Source: Thiomicrorhabdus sp. (GTDB lineage Bacteria; Pseudomonadota; Gammaproteobacteria; Thiomicrospirales; Thiomicrospiraceae). Taken from it: 64,000 nt of DNA. Positions 48,436 to 58,482 of this stretch are shown in pieces (position 1 is the first letter of the stretch; the number at the start of each line of letters is the position of its first letter). Both the position numbers and the translations under genes were made by a program. Where the stretch lies: NCBI RefSeq assembly GCF_963662555.1, contig NZ_OY759719.1:2500985-2564984 (forward strand). Direction: 5' to 3'. The notes under the pieces are model-generated. The model saw nothing but the letters and a program-made list of their open reading frames with translations. It searched no databases and had not been told where the DNA came from.

Positions 48436-49473
48436 ATGGATATTACCCAATTACTTGAATTTAGTGTGCAGCAAGGGGCCTCGGATTTACACCTTTCTAC
48501 AGGCCAGCCCCCTATTATTCGTATTGATGGTGATGTACAACGTATTGAAGCCCCCGACTTAGAACCAGAACAATTACAAACCATGATTTACGACATTATG
48601 AATGATGAACAACGTCGTGGTTTTGAATCGGAACTTGAATCCGATTTCTCATTTGAACTTCCTGGTATTGCTCGATTCAGAGCAAACGTATTTATCCATA
48701 ACCGTGGTATAGGTGCCGTTTTTCGTACCATTCCAAGTAAAATCATCACGCTAGAACAACTTGAAGCTCCTGAGATTTTTAAAGCAATCTCTAGCTTTCC
48801 TCGTGGTTTGGTTTTAGTTACTGGCCCTACCGGGTCTGGTAAATCAACAACCTTGGCCGCCATGATTGACTATATCAATAACCGAGATGCAGCTCATATT
48901 CTAACGGTAGAAGATCCAATCGAATTTGTTCACAAACCCATTCGCTGCTTGATTAACCAACGTGAAGTACATCGTGATACCAAAAGTTTTACCAACGCTT
49001 TACGCTCGGCGCTTCGTGAAGACCCCGATGTTATTCTAGTTGGTGAGATGCGTGACCTTGAAACCATTCGTTTAGCCCTTACTGCAGCTGAAACGGGTCA
49101 CTTGGTATTTGGTACTTTACATACCAGTTCTGCGGCCAAAACCATTGACCGTATTATTGATGTTTTCCCTGCTGAAGAAAAAGAAATGGTTCGTGCCATG
49201 CTGTCTGAATCTTTGCAAGCGGTTATCTCTCAAGCCCTTCTTAAAAAGACTGGCGGTGGGCGTATTGCCGCACATGAAATAATGTTGGTTAATTCAGCCA
49301 TACGTAATCTAATTCGTGAGGCAAAAATACCTCAAATGTACTCTGTTATTCAAACGTCAAAGGCAATTGGCATGCAAACCATTGACCAAAATCTTCAAGA
49401 TTTAGTGGCTCGCAACTTAATTTCTCGCGATGACGCTCGCTCCAAAGCAGTGAATAAAACACTCTTTCAATAA
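48436..49473 (+). CDS. pilT: Type IV pilus retraction ATPase PilT
   Basis: PilT depolymerises type IV pili, powering twitching and DNA uptake. The 345-residue protein begins MDITQLLEFSVQQGASDLHLSTGQPP, and shows Walker A TGPTGSGKSTTLA, the Asp box EDPIEFVH, Walker B ALREDPDVILVGEMRD, the His box GHLVFGTLHTSSA and the PilT-specific AIRNLIREAKIPQMYS. The ATG at 48436 is preferred (GGAG upstream). pilU follows 96 bp later. Confidence 0.97.
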   Translation: MDITQLLEFSVQQGASDLHLSTGQPPIIRIDGDVQRIEAPDLEPEQLQTMIYDIMNDEQRRGFESELESDFSFELPGIARFRANVFIHNRGIGAVFRTIPSKIITLEQLEAPEIFKAISSFPRGLVLVTGPTGSGKSTTLAAMIDYINNRDAAHILTVEDPIEFVHKPIRCLINQREVHRDTKSFTNALRSALREDPDVILVGEMRDLETIRLALTAAETGHLVFGTLHTSSAAKTIDRIIDVFPAEEKEMVRAMLSESLQAVISQALLKKTGGGRIAAHEIMLVNSAIRNLIREAKIPQMYSVIQTSKAIGMQTIDQNLQDLVARNLISRDDARSKAVNKTLFQ

Positions 49474-49569
49474 AAAACATTAAGGCAGCCAAACGCGTTT
49501 AGACAACCTCCAAAAAAAAAAGCAGCACAAAAAACGGATGTTAAGCAACAATCAAATAAGTGGTATTCA

Positions 49570-50730
49570 ATGATGAACCAGCAAGAAAACTTGACCGAAC
49601 TTCAAAAACTGCTCGTCTTTTTTAGTCAAAAAGGTGGCTCTGATCTGTTCATTACAGCAGGTCGTCCAGCGACAATGAAAAAAGACGGCAAGTTAATTTC
49701 GCTAACAGAAGATAGACTGACAGCAGAAGCTTCACAAGCTTTAGCTTACCAGATTATGAATCATGATCAGCTTGCAACCTTTCAAAACACACAAGAAAGT
49801 AACTTTGCCTACCATATCAGTGGGATTGCTCGCTACCGTGTAAATGTATTTATGCAACGTGGAACACCAGGCATGGTCATTCGTTCGGTACATACCGAAA
49901 TCCCTAAATTTGAAGACTTAAACTTACCGGCCATATTGAAAGAAGTCATTATGGATAAACACGGCTTAGTGTTAATCGTTGGGGGTACAGGTTCTGGTAA
50001 ATCAACCACTCTTGCTAGTTTGGTTGATGTACGAAACTCAACCCGAGATGGTCATATCATTACCATTGAAGACCCAATTGAATTTATGCACAGCCATAAA
50101 AAGAGTATTGTGACTCAACGCGAAGTAGGCGTAGATACCGACAGTTACGACAGTGCTCTTAAAAACACACTAAGACAAGCACCCGATGTTATCTTAATTG
50201 GTGAGATTCGAAGTCGAGACACCATGGAACACGCCATTGCTTTCTCTGAAACGGGTCACTTGTGTTTATCTACTTTGCATGCCAACAACACTAACCAAAC
50301 CTTAGACCGAATTATTAACTTCTTCCCTGCTGACCAACGTCAGCATATATTGATGGATTTATCGCTTAACCTTAAAGCAATCGTATCACAAAGATTGATT
50401 CCTAAAATCGGTGGAGGCCAAATTGCTGCAGTAGAAGTTTTAATCAATACTCCACGTATTGCAGAACTGATTTTTAGCGGTAAAGTAAATGAAATCAAAC
50501 AACTCATGCAAAACTCAAGTGCGTTGGGAATGCAAACCTTTGACCAAGCTCTATTTGATCTGTATGAAAATGGCTTAATTACCTACAAAGACGCACTTAG
50601 AGGTGCCGATTCTATGAATGATTTACGCCTAAATATCAAATTAAATAGTAAACTGCCACAACCCCAAGATGAGGAAAGTGACTTAGCTTCAGACGCTATT
50701 TCATTTAGCTTAAAACAAGATAACAATTAG
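49570..50730 (+). CDS. pilU: Type IV pilus accessory retraction ATPase PilU
   Basis: PilU supports PilT-dependent retraction under load. The 386-residue protein has GGSDLFITAGRPATMKKDG, Walker A VGGTGSGKSTTLA, ITIEDPIEFMHSHKKS (the HSHKKS insertion is typical of PilU), Walker B ILIGEIRSRDTME and LCLSTLHANNTNQTLDRI. The C-terminus is extended (DEESDLASDAISFSLKQDNN), again as in PilU. Two tandem ATGs make the start ambiguous by one codon. Confidence 0.95.
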   Translation: MMNQQENLTELQKLLVFFSQKGGSDLFITAGRPATMKKDGKLISLTEDRLTAEASQALAYQIMNHDQLATFQNTQESNFAYHISGIARYRVNVFMQRGTPGMVIRSVHTEIPKFEDLNLPAILKEVIMDKHGLVLIVGGTGSGKSTTLASLVDVRNSTRDGHIITIEDPIEFMHSHKKSIVTQREVGVDTDSYDSALKNTLRQAPDVILIGEIRSRDTMEHAIAFSETGHLCLSTLHANNTNQTLDRIINFFPADQRQHILMDLSLNLKAIVSQRLIPKIGGGQIAAVEVLINTPRIAELIFSGKVNEIKQLMQNSSALGMQTFDQALFDLYENGLITYKDALRGADSMNDLRLNIKLNSKLPQPQDEESDLASDAISFSLKQDNN

Positions 50731-50874
50731 AAAATTTTGCACACGCGAGAGCCGTTAAATTAAACTCCGTAAAAAGCTTAAAAACTTGTTAAAACCCAGC
50801 AAATACCATAAAAGCATTTGCCGTTTTAATTTGTTTTTGGTCAGTTGCTTAAGCTTCAATTAACTTAATAAAGA

Positions 50875-51852
50875 ATGTACATGCTTTCAAAAACTTTTTG
50901 GCTATTTATTTTAGCCACTTACCAGGCCTGCTTTTTTTATGCCTCAGCGGCAACACAGAGCAATAGCCAACTGCCAATAACAATAGATAAACAATCCAAC
51001 ACAAATCAAGCAATAAAATCCTATTGCCGTGACTTGTCAAAGAAACTCCGCACCGTTAAATACAAAGGGTGTTTAGAGCTTGGTTTAAAACCAACAGGGT
51101 TCAAAAGTGTTCAAGGCAGGATATTAACTGAACGACACTTTAAGCCGGATAGAAAATTTAAAGACCTTCCTAAAGGACGTATTCTATTTATTAGTGGTAT
51201 TCACGGAGATGAATATTCGGCTATAAGCATGACCTATTTATGGATGCAAAATATGGTCAATAATCAAGATCAGACTCGTCAACATTGGCTATTTTTTCCT
51301 TTAGTGAATCCAGACGGGTTATTTCGTAATCCTGCCACACGAATTAATGCAGATAATGTTGATTTAAACCGAAACTTTCCGTCACCTGATTGGGATGAAT
51401 TAGCCATAGACTATTGGAAGAAATACTATAAGAAAAACAAAAGAAGATACCCTGGACCAGCCGCTAATTCCGAACCAGAAACTCAATGGTTAGTTAGAAC
51501 CATTCAAGAATTTAAGCCGGATGCCATTATCTCTATTCATGCTCCATACGGCCTATTGGATTATGACGGGCCAGATCATGCCGTACCCAATAAAATTGGT
51601 GGTTTAAAACACAGGGAATTAGGAACTTATCCTGGATCATTAGGTCGTTATGCAGGGGAATATTTAAATATACCTGTGTTAACCTTAGAGCTACGTTCTG
51701 CGGGTTCAATGCCTAGTCAAAAAGAGATTTTTACTATGTGGCAAGATGTTGAAAAATGGACTATGACTAAAATCCAAGGTCTAGATGACAAAACGGTTCA
51801 GCAGGCATATAACAAAACCAACCCAGTACCAAAAGGCATGACACAGAATTGA
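50875..51852 (+). CDS. Secreted M14-family zinc carboxypeptidase-like protein
   Basis: The 325-residue protein has an N-terminal signal or anchor (TFWLFILATYQACFFYASA). The M14 site is clear: FISGIHGDEYSAI (zinc H and E), PLVNPDGLFRNPATRINADNVDLNRNFP (arginine and asparagine, then the RNF turn), SIHAPYGLLDYDGPD (second zinc histidine) and the catalytic glutamate in TLELRSAG. It resembles MpaA-like amidases acting on murein peptides. A half palindrome at 50920-50931 lies in the signal-peptide codons. It ends just before a strong terminator. Confidence 0.8.
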   Translation: MYMLSKTFWLFILATYQACFFYASAATQSNSQLPITIDKQSNTNQAIKSYCRDLSKKLRTVKYKGCLELGLKPTGFKSVQGRILTERHFKPDRKFKDLPKGRILFISGIHGDEYSAISMTYLWMQNMVNNQDQTRQHWLFFPLVNPDGLFRNPATRINADNVDLNRNFPSPDWDELAIDYWKKYYKKNKRRYPGPAANSEPETQWLVRTIQEFKPDAIISIHAPYGLLDYDGPDHAVPNKIGGLKHRELGTYPGSLGRYAGEYLNIPVLTLELRSAGSMPSQKEIFTMWQDVEKWTMTKIQGLDDKTVQQAYNKTNPVPKGMTQN

Positions 51853-51912
51853 GACATTTAAGACAATAAAGGTAAGTTACTGATACCTTCAAAGTAAAAA
51901 ATTAATACAAAT

Positions 51913-51960
51913 AAAAAAGCCCAGTTAGCTATCTTTTTAAGACTTCTAACTGGGCTTTTT
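51913..51960. terminator. Bidirectional terminator between M14 and L,D-transpeptidase genes
   Basis: AAAAAAGCCCAGTTAG (51913-51928) pairs with CTAACTGGGCTTTTT (51946-51960), with A and T runs on both sides serving two convergent genes. Confidence 0.9.
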
Positions 51961-51985
51961 ATTGACTACGATAATTACTTTAATC

Positions 51986-53110
51986 TTATTTGGTAGCAAC
52001 CTGAATACTATTTTTAGACTGTACTACAACTCTCCAATCTCCCTCTGCATCTCGTTTCCAATACTGTTGTACCAATGTATTTTTTTCAGTTCCTGGAAAG
52101 GTAATGTAAAAAAGATTCTCTTCATCCGGATAACGATAAACACTAACATCTTGCCAATTTACTAAATATTGATTATCAGCTAACCAACCTTTTACATCTT
52201 GCAATAGTTTTTGTTTGCTCTCTACAAAACCAGAGTTGGTATGTTTACGGTCAACAATAAGTACTGGGGTAGAATATGGGAGCTGATAATCTGCAAGTAA
52301 ACGCTTCATAGCGGTGTTGTTTAAAACAACACAACCACGGCTTGCTCTAGGGGCACGAATATAAGTATCACTTGGTACACCATGTAACCAAATACCAGAG
52401 CCTGTTTTACCGTGCTTTTTATCCCAATCATTTGGATAATTAAGTGGTAGAGCACCTACACCATATAAATCAGGCAAAGAAGAGTCAGGTAATAGATCAA
52501 CTATATGATATACACCAACAGGCGTTCTCATATCGCCCTCTTTTTGCTTGCCACTACCTTTACGACCCATTGTGACGTAATAGTCGGCAACACGTTCCAT
52601 CTTACCTTTACTATTTCGTTCAAAAAGATATAAACGACTTTCCTCTAAAGACACTAGTACAATATTTTTTTGATGAGCTGTTTTTAAAACAAAATCATCA
52701 AAGTTTGCCGTATTCTTAAGGCTTTCTTTAGAAAACTGCCAACGTACTTCAGCCTCTGAAAGTAAACGCTCAATTGAATTTGGGTATTTATCATAAATCT
52801 GTTTTTGCAGGCCAGTTTGACCAGTTTTAGCGGCCAATAAATCTGCTTTTATTAATTGGGCTAGCTTATATTTTGGATGTTCTTTTTCAAGCTCAGAGAT
52901 ATTAGATAACGCATTATCAAGCTGCAAATTATGAATATCATTTAAGCTAGCTAGTAGCTTTTGTTCCGCTTTAATAACTTCATCAGCCATAGCATTATTA
53001 AACACACCTGATGCAACAGAGAGACTCATGCCCACAGTTATAGCGACCAATGATTTTTTAAACTTTGCTCGCGGCAATAATGGCATTGATGGGTTCTTAT
53101 TTTTGGTCAT
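51986..53110 (-). CDS. L,D-transpeptidase of the YafK/LdtF type with NTF2-like tail
   Basis: The 374-residue exported protein has a signal segment (LVAITVGMSLSVASG...AMADE), an L,D-transpeptidase domain at about 130-270 with YYVTMGRKGSGKQKEGDMRTPVGVYHI, GIWLHGVPSD and the catalytic SRGCVVLNN, and a C-terminal stretch (SVYRYPDEENLFYITFPG) that looks like an NTF2-like fold. Such enzymes cross-link or trim peptidoglycan or release lipoprotein links; which one is unknown. It overlaps the next gene by 14 bp and is probably translated with it. Confidence 0.85.
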   Translation of the reverse strand: MTKNKNPSMPLLPRAKFKKSLVAITVGMSLSVASGVFNNAMADEVIKAEQKLLASLNDIHNLQLDNALSNISELEKEHPKYKLAQLIKADLLAAKTGQTGLQKQIYDKYPNSIERLLSEAEVRWQFSKESLKNTANFDDFVLKTAHQKNIVLVSLEESRLYLFERNSKGKMERVADYYVTMGRKGSGKQKEGDMRTPVGVYHIVDLLPDSSLPDLYGVGALPLNYPNDWDKKHGKTGSGIWLHGVPSDTYIRAPRASRGCVVLNNTAMKRLLADYQLPYSTPVLIVDRKHTNSGFVESKQKLLQDVKGWLADNQYLVNWQDVSVYRYPDEENLFYITFPGTEKNTLVQQYWKRDAEGDWRVVVQSKNSIQVATK

Positions 53111-53972
53111 ACATTACAACCTCTTGAACAATCTTCCAAACTCCGTCTTTTTTATTCCAAAGCAATACTTTATAAACATCATCTTTAAAACGGTCTGAAT
53201 GATATCTTTGTAAAAAGCGGGTACGAATCATCTTATCTGAAATTGGTGTTATTTGAATATCATCTAAAAAGATTTTAATAAATTTAGGGTTTTGTAAACT
53301 ACGGTAACGACTTTTTTCCCAAGTAGAATATCTCATGCCATCTTTGGGAATAAAATTGGCTTTATCATAAAATGACAAGTATGACTTTACATCTTGACTT
53401 ACCCAAGCTTGACGCCACTGTTCAATAGATTTTTTAACCAAACGTACTGAATCTGCATTTTTAACATCAGTAATGACATTATCTGTTGGCAGGCTAGCCT
53501 GCTTAACATCAAAATATAACCATTTTGTTTTGGGTTGATTAACAGGCGTATCTTTAAAGATTTTTTGATACGCTTTTTGAGCATCGTATGCATAAATTTG
53601 ATTAAGATTATCTAAGGTAATGGCAACTTGAGGGTCTGCCTGAAGTGCGGAATCTAATCGTTTTTTTGCATTTTCATATTGGTTTTGTTTCATGTAAATA
53701 ACGGCAATATTATTTTCTATAGCACGTTTTAATTCTGGCACTAATTCACCTGATTCATCAAGTGTATTCCAAATTTTTAAGGCTTGCTCAAAAGAGCCTT
53801 TTTGTGCCAAAGTTAAACCTTGCTGAAACTGTTCAGCTTGCTCCGCTAAACGTTTTTTATCTGCATCATTGGCCGATACCGACAAACTAACGACTAATAA
53901 ACCAACAGCCATAATACAGAGCTGCAAAACCTTTTTAATTGTAAAAGCTGTATGTGTGTGTATTTGATGCAT
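53097..53972 (-). CDS. TPR protein with Cds6-type NTF2-like domain
   Basis: This is a 291-residue exported protein. It has a signal peptide (LQLCIMAVGLLVVSLSVSA) and helical TPR-like repeats (FEQALKIWNTLDESGELVPELKRAIENNIAVIYMKQNQYENAKKRLDSALQADP). The C-terminal domain (IEQWRQAWVSQDVKSYLSFYDKANFIPKDGMRYSTWEKSRYRSL) is the NTF2-like domain seen in Cds6 proteins next to L,D-transpeptidases. Start at ATG 53972. It lies first in the pair and likely guides or anchors the transpeptidase. Confidence 0.75.
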   Translation of the reverse strand: MHQIHTHTAFTIKKVLQLCIMAVGLLVVSLSVSANDADKKRLAEQAEQFQQGLTLAQKGSFEQALKIWNTLDESGELVPELKRAIENNIAVIYMKQNQYENAKKRLDSALQADPQVAITLDNLNQIYAYDAQKAYQKIFKDTPVNQPKTKWLYFDVKQASLPTDNVITDVKNADSVRLVKKSIEQWRQAWVSQDVKSYLSFYDKANFIPKDGMRYSTWEKSRYRSLQNPKFIKIFLDDIQITPISDKMIRTRFLQRYHSDRFKDDVYKVLLWNKKDGVWKIVQEVVMYDQK

Positions 53973-54020
53973 AAAAACCAATTTAAACTATGTTTTAAAT
54001 TTTAAAAAAGACGTAGTATT

Positions 54021-56051
54021 TTAGCGTAAATCACCGATACCAACCATATTTGTTTTTAATGTTTTTACCTCATCACGTAATTTTGCCGCCATTTCAAAAT
54101 CTAGCTCTTTAGCCGCTTTATACATTTGTTTTTCTAGTTTTTTAATTCGCGACGCCTGTTCTGCAGGAGAAAGCCTTTTTTGCGGAGTATATTCAGCATT
54201 TTCTTCAGCTACTTTTTGAGATTTACCAGGCCTGGTTGATTTAGCCGCATAAGGTGAATCTTCTAAAATATCGCTAACTTTTTTATTGAGACCTCTTGGC
54301 GTAATTCCACGTTCTAAGTTATATTCAATCTGTTTGGCTCTGCGGCGCTCTGTTTCATCAATAGCCGTTTTCATGGACTTGGTGATTTTATCGGCGTACA
54401 AAATAGCTTTACCTTCAACATTTCGAGCTGCACGACCAATAGTCTGAATCAATGAACGTTCGGAACGTAAAAAACCTTCTTTATCGGCATCCAAAATGGC
54501 CACTAACGCTACTTCAGGAATATCCAAACCTTCTCGCAGTAAGTTAATCCCAATTAAGACATCAAATTCACCCAAACGTAAATCACGAATAATCTCAATA
54601 CGTTCAACGGTATCAATATCTGAGTGCATATAACGCACGCGAACATTATGATCCTCAAAGTATTCGGTTAGGTTTTCGGCCATGCGTTTGGTTAAGGTTG
54701 TGACCAAAATTCTTTGCCCTAAATCAGCACGCCACTTAATTTCACCCAATAAATCATCCACCTGAGTGCTAGCAGGCCTTACTTCAATAATTGGGTCTAA
54801 TAAACCAGTTGGTCGTACAACTTGCTCTACCATAGTAGAACAGTGTTCGGCTTCGTATTTACCTGGCGTGGCAGAAACAAAAATACTTTGCGGCATAGCA
54901 CGTTCAAACTCTTCAAACATCATGGGGCGATTGTCTAAAGCGGATGGTAAGCGGAAACCATATCCCACCAAGTTCTCTTTTCTTGAACGATCACCTTTAT
55001 ACATACCGCCAATTTGCGGAATGGTCACATGACTTTCATCAATAATCAGTAATGAATTCTTTGGAAAATAGTCCATTAAAGTTGGTGGCGGTTGCCCTGC
55101 TTCTCTGCCCGATAAATATCGTGAATAGTTTTCAATCCCCGTGCAATAGCCAAGTTCAACCATCATCTCAATATCAAGTTTAGTTCTCTCTTCTAAACGT
55201 TGAGCTTCAACTAATTTATTCATTGAACGAAGCTCTTCAAGACGTTCTTTCAACTCAACCTTAACTTTTTCAACCATTTCAAGAACACGTTCTTTTGGCG
55301 TAACATAGTGCGATTTTGGATAAACCGTTACCCGAGTTGGACGAGTTAACACCTCTCCGGTTAAGGGATCAAACCAAGAAATACTCTCAACTTCATCATC
55401 AAACAATTCTATTCGTACGGCATATTCTTCCGCTTCAGCTGGAAAAATATCAATAACATCGCCACGCACTCTAAAGTTACCACGCCATAGTTCAATATCA
55501 TTGCGGTTGTATTGCATAGACGTTAAGCGGGTCAAAATATCACGTTGAGTAATTTTATCTCCCAAACGAAGCTGTAATATCATCTTGAGATACATTTCAG
55601 GATCACCCAAACCGTAAATTGCAGAAACGGTGGCAATCAGAATCACATCTTCACGTTCTAATAACGCTTTAGTGGCTGATAAACGCAATTGTTCTATCTG
55701 TTCATTAACAGATGAATCTTTTGAGATATAGGTATCGGATGCAGGAACATAAGCCTCTGGCTGATAATAATCATAGTATGAGACAAAATACTCTACCGCG
55801 TTATTAGGAAAAAACCCTTTCATTTCACCATACAACTGGGCTGCTAGCGTTTTGTTATGTGCCAGAATAATGGTGGGTCTTTGCACGGTTTTAATAACGT
55901 TTGCTATCGTAAATGTTTTACCCGAACCAGTAACTCCTAAAAGGGTTTGATAGGCCTCTCCATCCTGGATTCCTTCAACCAATTGTGCAATGGCAGTTGG
56001 TTGGTCACCATTGGGTTCATACTGTGAAACTAATTGAAACGCTTTTGACAC
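54021..56051 (-). CDS. uvrB: Excinuclease ABC subunit B
   Basis: UvrB verifies DNA damage in nucleotide excision repair and loads UvrC. The 676-residue protein starts at GTG 56051 (after AAAGGA); the longer upstream frame to 56204 has no family match. Landmarks are [15 protein letters not shown], the beta-hairpin [25 protein letters not shown], the DEAD-like [11 protein letters not shown], helicase motifs [12 protein letters not shown] and [13 protein letters not shown], and the C-terminal UVR helix that binds UvrC. A palindrome (54225-54236) sits in the variable linker before the UVR domain, encoding TRPG. Confidence 0.97.
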   Translation of the reverse strand: MSKAFQLVSQYEPNGDQPTAIAQLVEGIQDGEAYQTLLGVTGSGKTFTIANVIKTVQRPTIILAHNKTLAAQLYGEMKGFFPNNAVEYFVSYYDYYQPEAYVPASDTYISKDSSVNEQIEQLRLSATKALLEREDVILIATVSAIYGLGDPEMYLKMILQLRLGDKITQRDILTRLTSMQYNRNDIELWRGNFRVRGDVIDIFPAEAEEYAVRIELFDDEVESISWFDPLTGEVLTRPTRVTVYPKSHYVTPKERVLEMVEKVKVELKERLEELRSMNKLVEAQRLEERTKLDIEMMVELGYCTGIENYSRYLSGREAGQPPPTLMDYFPKNSLLIIDESHVTIPQIGGMYKGDRSRKENLVGYGFRLPSALDNRPMMFEEFERAMPQSIFVSATPGKYEAEHCSTMVEQVVRPTGLLDPIIEVRPASTQVDDLLGEIKWRADLGQRILVTTLTKRMAENLTEYFEDHNVRVRYMHSDIDTVERIEIIRDLRLGEFDVLIGINLLREGLDIPEVALVAILDADKEGFLRSERSLIQTIGRAARNVEGKAILYADKITKSMKTAIDETERRRAKQIEYNLERGITPRGLNKKVSDILEDSPYAAKSTRPGKSQKVAEENAEYTPQKRLSPAEQASRIKKLEKQMYKAAKELDFEMAAKLRDEVKTLKTNMVGIGDLR
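54225..54236. repeat. Iterated palindrome inside uvrB
   Basis: This is an exact ACCAGGCCTGGT in the variable linker. It is read in a different frame from most intragenic copies. Confidence 0.9.
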
Positions 56052-56161
56052 ATTTTTTCCTTTAAAAACACCTATAAAATCCAGTAGAATGGAGAGTAAC
56101 AACTTTTGGGTAATTAGCCCACTATTATACCCGCTCAACCACCTGTGGAGAAATTCAATCA

Positions 56162-57343
56162 ATGGCCATCTTATCTGACCGTGTAAATCGTGTAAAACCC
56201 TCACTTACGCTTGTAATCACTGCCAAATCCCAAGAATTAAAGCGTGCTGGGAAAGATATTATTAGCCTGGGTGCCGGTGAACCAGACTTTGATACACCCG
56301 ATCACATCAAAGCCGCGGGGATTGCAGCTATCCAAAATGGTCAAACGCGTTATACCGCAGTCGATGGAACCGCAGATTTAAAAGAAGCGATCATTGCCAA
56401 GTTTAAACGTGATAACGGGCTAGACTACCAAATGAATCAAATCCTGGTCTCTTCAGGTGGTAAACAAAGTTTTTATAATCTTTGCCAAGCTCTGTTAAAT
56501 GATGGTGATGAAGTCATTATTCCCGCGCCTTATTGGGTTTCTTATCCTGATATGGCATTGCTAGCAGGTGGAGAGCCAATTATTATTGAAGCGGGTATTG
56601 AACAAGGCTTTAAAATTACCGCAGCTCAGTTAGAAACTGCAATTACTTCTAAAACAAAAATGCTTGTTTTAAATAGCCCATCTAACCCAACAGGAGCGGT
56701 TTATACTGCTGACGAGCTTAAAGCGATTGGTGATGTGTTAGTTAAACATCCTAATATCATTATTGCTTCTGATGACATGTACGAGCACATCATGCTAAGT
56801 GATGCCAAATTTACGAATATCTTAGAAGTTTGCCCAGAGCTATATGACAGAACAGTTGTAATGAACGGTGTTTCTAAAGCGTATTCAATGACAGGCTGGC
56901 GAATTGGCTATGCTGCTGGTCCAGCTGACCTTATTACTGGTATGCGTAAGGTACAATCGCAAAGTACATCTAACCCTTGTTCAATTTCTCAAGCTGCCGC
57001 GGTAGAAGCCTTAAATGGTTCACAAGAGTGCATTCAAACGATGTTGGTTGAGTTTAAAAAACGTCACTTATATGTGGTTGAGCGCATTAATTCTTTGCCT
57101 GGTTTCGAATGTATTCATGCAGACGGAGCATTTTATGCGTTTATGGATATCTCTAAGGCGATGGAGATGAAAGGTTATGAAACGGATGCGGAATTTGTTG
57201 AAGCCATTCTTGAACAACAATTAGTCGCCGCAGTTCCCGGTTCAGCATTTGGTGCTGATAAACATATGCGTTTCTCATTTGCTACTAGCATGGAAAACTT
57301 AATTAATGCCATTGATCGTGTTGAAGCATTTATGAACTCTTAG
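56162..57343 (+). CDS. Class I aspartate/aromatic aminotransferase (PLP-dependent)
   Basis: The 393-residue enzyme is of the AspC-like class Ib branch: [61 protein letters not shown] and the PLP lysine in [20 protein letters not shown]. It probably makes aspartate from oxaloacetate and glutamate. It diverges from uvrB (110 bp apart), so their promoters share that gap. A palindrome-pair terminator follows. Confidence 0.92.
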   Translation: MAILSDRVNRVKPSLTLVITAKSQELKRAGKDIISLGAGEPDFDTPDHIKAAGIAAIQNGQTRYTAVDGTADLKEAIIAKFKRDNGLDYQMNQILVSSGGKQSFYNLCQALLNDGDEVIIPAPYWVSYPDMALLAGGEPIIIEAGIEQGFKITAAQLETAITSKTKMLVLNSPSNPTGAVYTADELKAIGDVLVKHPNIIIASDDMYEHIMLSDAKFTNILEVCPELYDRTVVMNGVSKAYSMTGWRIGYAAGPADLITGMRKVQSQSTSNPCSISQAAAVEALNGSQECIQTMLVEFKKRHLYVVERINSLPGFECIHADGAFYAFMDISKAMEMKGYETDAEFVEAILEQQLVAAVPGSAFGADKHMRFSFATSMENLINAIDRVEAFMNS

Positions 57344-57386
57344 TTTAAAATATTAAATTTATTTCTCAACACGACTTTACACTTTT

Positions 57387-57421
57387 ACAGGCCTGGTAAT
57401 TTATTGATTTACCAGGCCTGT
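57387..57421. terminator. Bidirectional terminator made of two palindrome copies
   Basis: ACAGGCCTGGTAA (57387-57399) is the exact reverse complement of TTACCAGGCCTGT (57409-57421), with a 9-nt loop and T-rich flanks. It serves the convergent aminotransferase and ligE. Confidence 0.85.
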
Positions 57422-57434
57422 TTAATTTAAAACT

Positions 57435-58457
57435 CTAGTCTCTATCCGCTTTATCATCTTTATAACCGTTCCGTACTCTTAAAAATACAGGAAAACGTGG
57501 CAAGCCTTTTTGTGTTAACCCCATATACTGAAAAGTAATCACACTGCCAATTTTGGGTGGATGTAACCTTTGATAATTACTTAAACCGCTACCCACTTTA
57601 ATGATTGGTAGCTTTTTTGTATTCAACGTATTCAACTTAGGAAATAGTCTTATTACCTGCTCTGGAATTAATTCACACTGAATTGCTCCTACCAGGCCTG
57701 TAAATTTACCAAGTCCTTTTGTGTAAGATTTCACAATGCATTCCGCATCTTGCTTTTGTTTAATTTTTAAGGCGGTTGATAAACGCCCTGTTTTGTATGC
57801 CGTGGTTGGATTTCTCACAACTAAGCCTTCGCCACCTAATGCCAATATTTGCTTAAGCTTTTGCTCTACATCTTGATTAGACTGAATGTGTTTCTGCTCT
57901 ATGATTTTAATAAAGGAATTTGGCGTGTGTTTTAAAAAGCCTTTAAGTATCGATAATCTTTTCAACAAACCACCCTGTTGATTGGGTACTTCAAAAATAT
58001 TATAAGTAATCTGCTTCCAGCGATTATCTGGCGTTTGTTGACGAACAATCGACACCGCTTCTTGAAACCTACCTCTCGCCAACCAAAGCTCACCATCCAA
58101 CTCAAAAGGCGGAAAATTTTGGATAAACCACTTTGGTGTATTAAAAACATTACCTTGACGACTAATGAGATGTTTACCATCCCAATAAGCACGCACACCG
58201 TCCAACTTTTCACTCATTAGCCAACCCGTTATATCCTGATTAGGCTGATATGTTTTTAAAAGCATTAAATTGGGAGCGGTGGAATTAACGAGTTTATCTT
58301 GTGGCTCGGTTTTATCTTCGGCTTTATCTTGGGCTTTTGCAGGCTGAGAGATAAAAATAAAACTGAACAAAATTAAAAGTCCAAAAACAAAAAAGCCTGG
58401 CAATTTTACCAGGCCTGTAGAGTTATTATTCTTTGCAAGCATTGTAAACAAAGACAT
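57435..58457 (-). CDS. ligE: Exported minimal ATP-dependent DNA ligase (LigE type)
   Basis: The 340-residue protein has a signal peptide (PGFFVFGLLILFSFIFISQPAKA), then the minimal ligase core: the adenylated lysine in SEKLDGVRAYWDG, ELDGELWLARGRF, GEGLVVRNP and the OB-fold (ALKIKQKQDAECIVKSYTKGLGKFTG...GSVITFQYMG). LigE enzymes are periplasmic ATP-dependent ligases without extra domains. It follows comEA by 25 bp, which suggests it acts on incoming DNA. Two palindrome half copies lie inside, one forming a terminator-like hairpin in the signal-peptide codons. Confidence 0.85.
   Translation of the reverse strand: MSLFTMLAKNNNSTGLVKLPGFFVFGLLILFSFIFISQPAKAQDKAEDKTEPQDKLVNSTAPNLMLLKTYQPNQDITGWLMSEKLDGVRAYWDGKHLISRQGNVFNTPKWFIQNFPPFELDGELWLARGRFQEAVSIVRQQTPDNRWKQITYNIFEVPNQQGGLLKRLSILKGFLKHTPNSFIKIIEQKHIQSNQDVEQKLKQILALGGEGLVVRNPTTAYKTGRLSTALKIKQKQDAECIVKSYTKGLGKFTGLVGAIQCELIPEQVIRLFPKLNTLNTKKLPIIKVGSGLSNYQRLHPPKIGSVITFQYMGLTQKGLPRFPVFLRVRNGYKDDKADRD
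58384..58413 (-). promoter_or_regulatory. Terminator-like hairpin inside the ligE signal-peptide codons
   Basis: On the minus strand AGGCCTGG, an 8-nt loop and CCAGGCTT are followed by TTTTTG, which is a textbook intrinsic terminator. It lies about 45-70 nt inside the ligE reading frame and 70-100 nt after the comEA stop. One arm is a palindrome half copy. Confidence 0.65.
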
Positions 58458-58482
58458 CTGTGTTCGTCTCGATTTATTGTCT

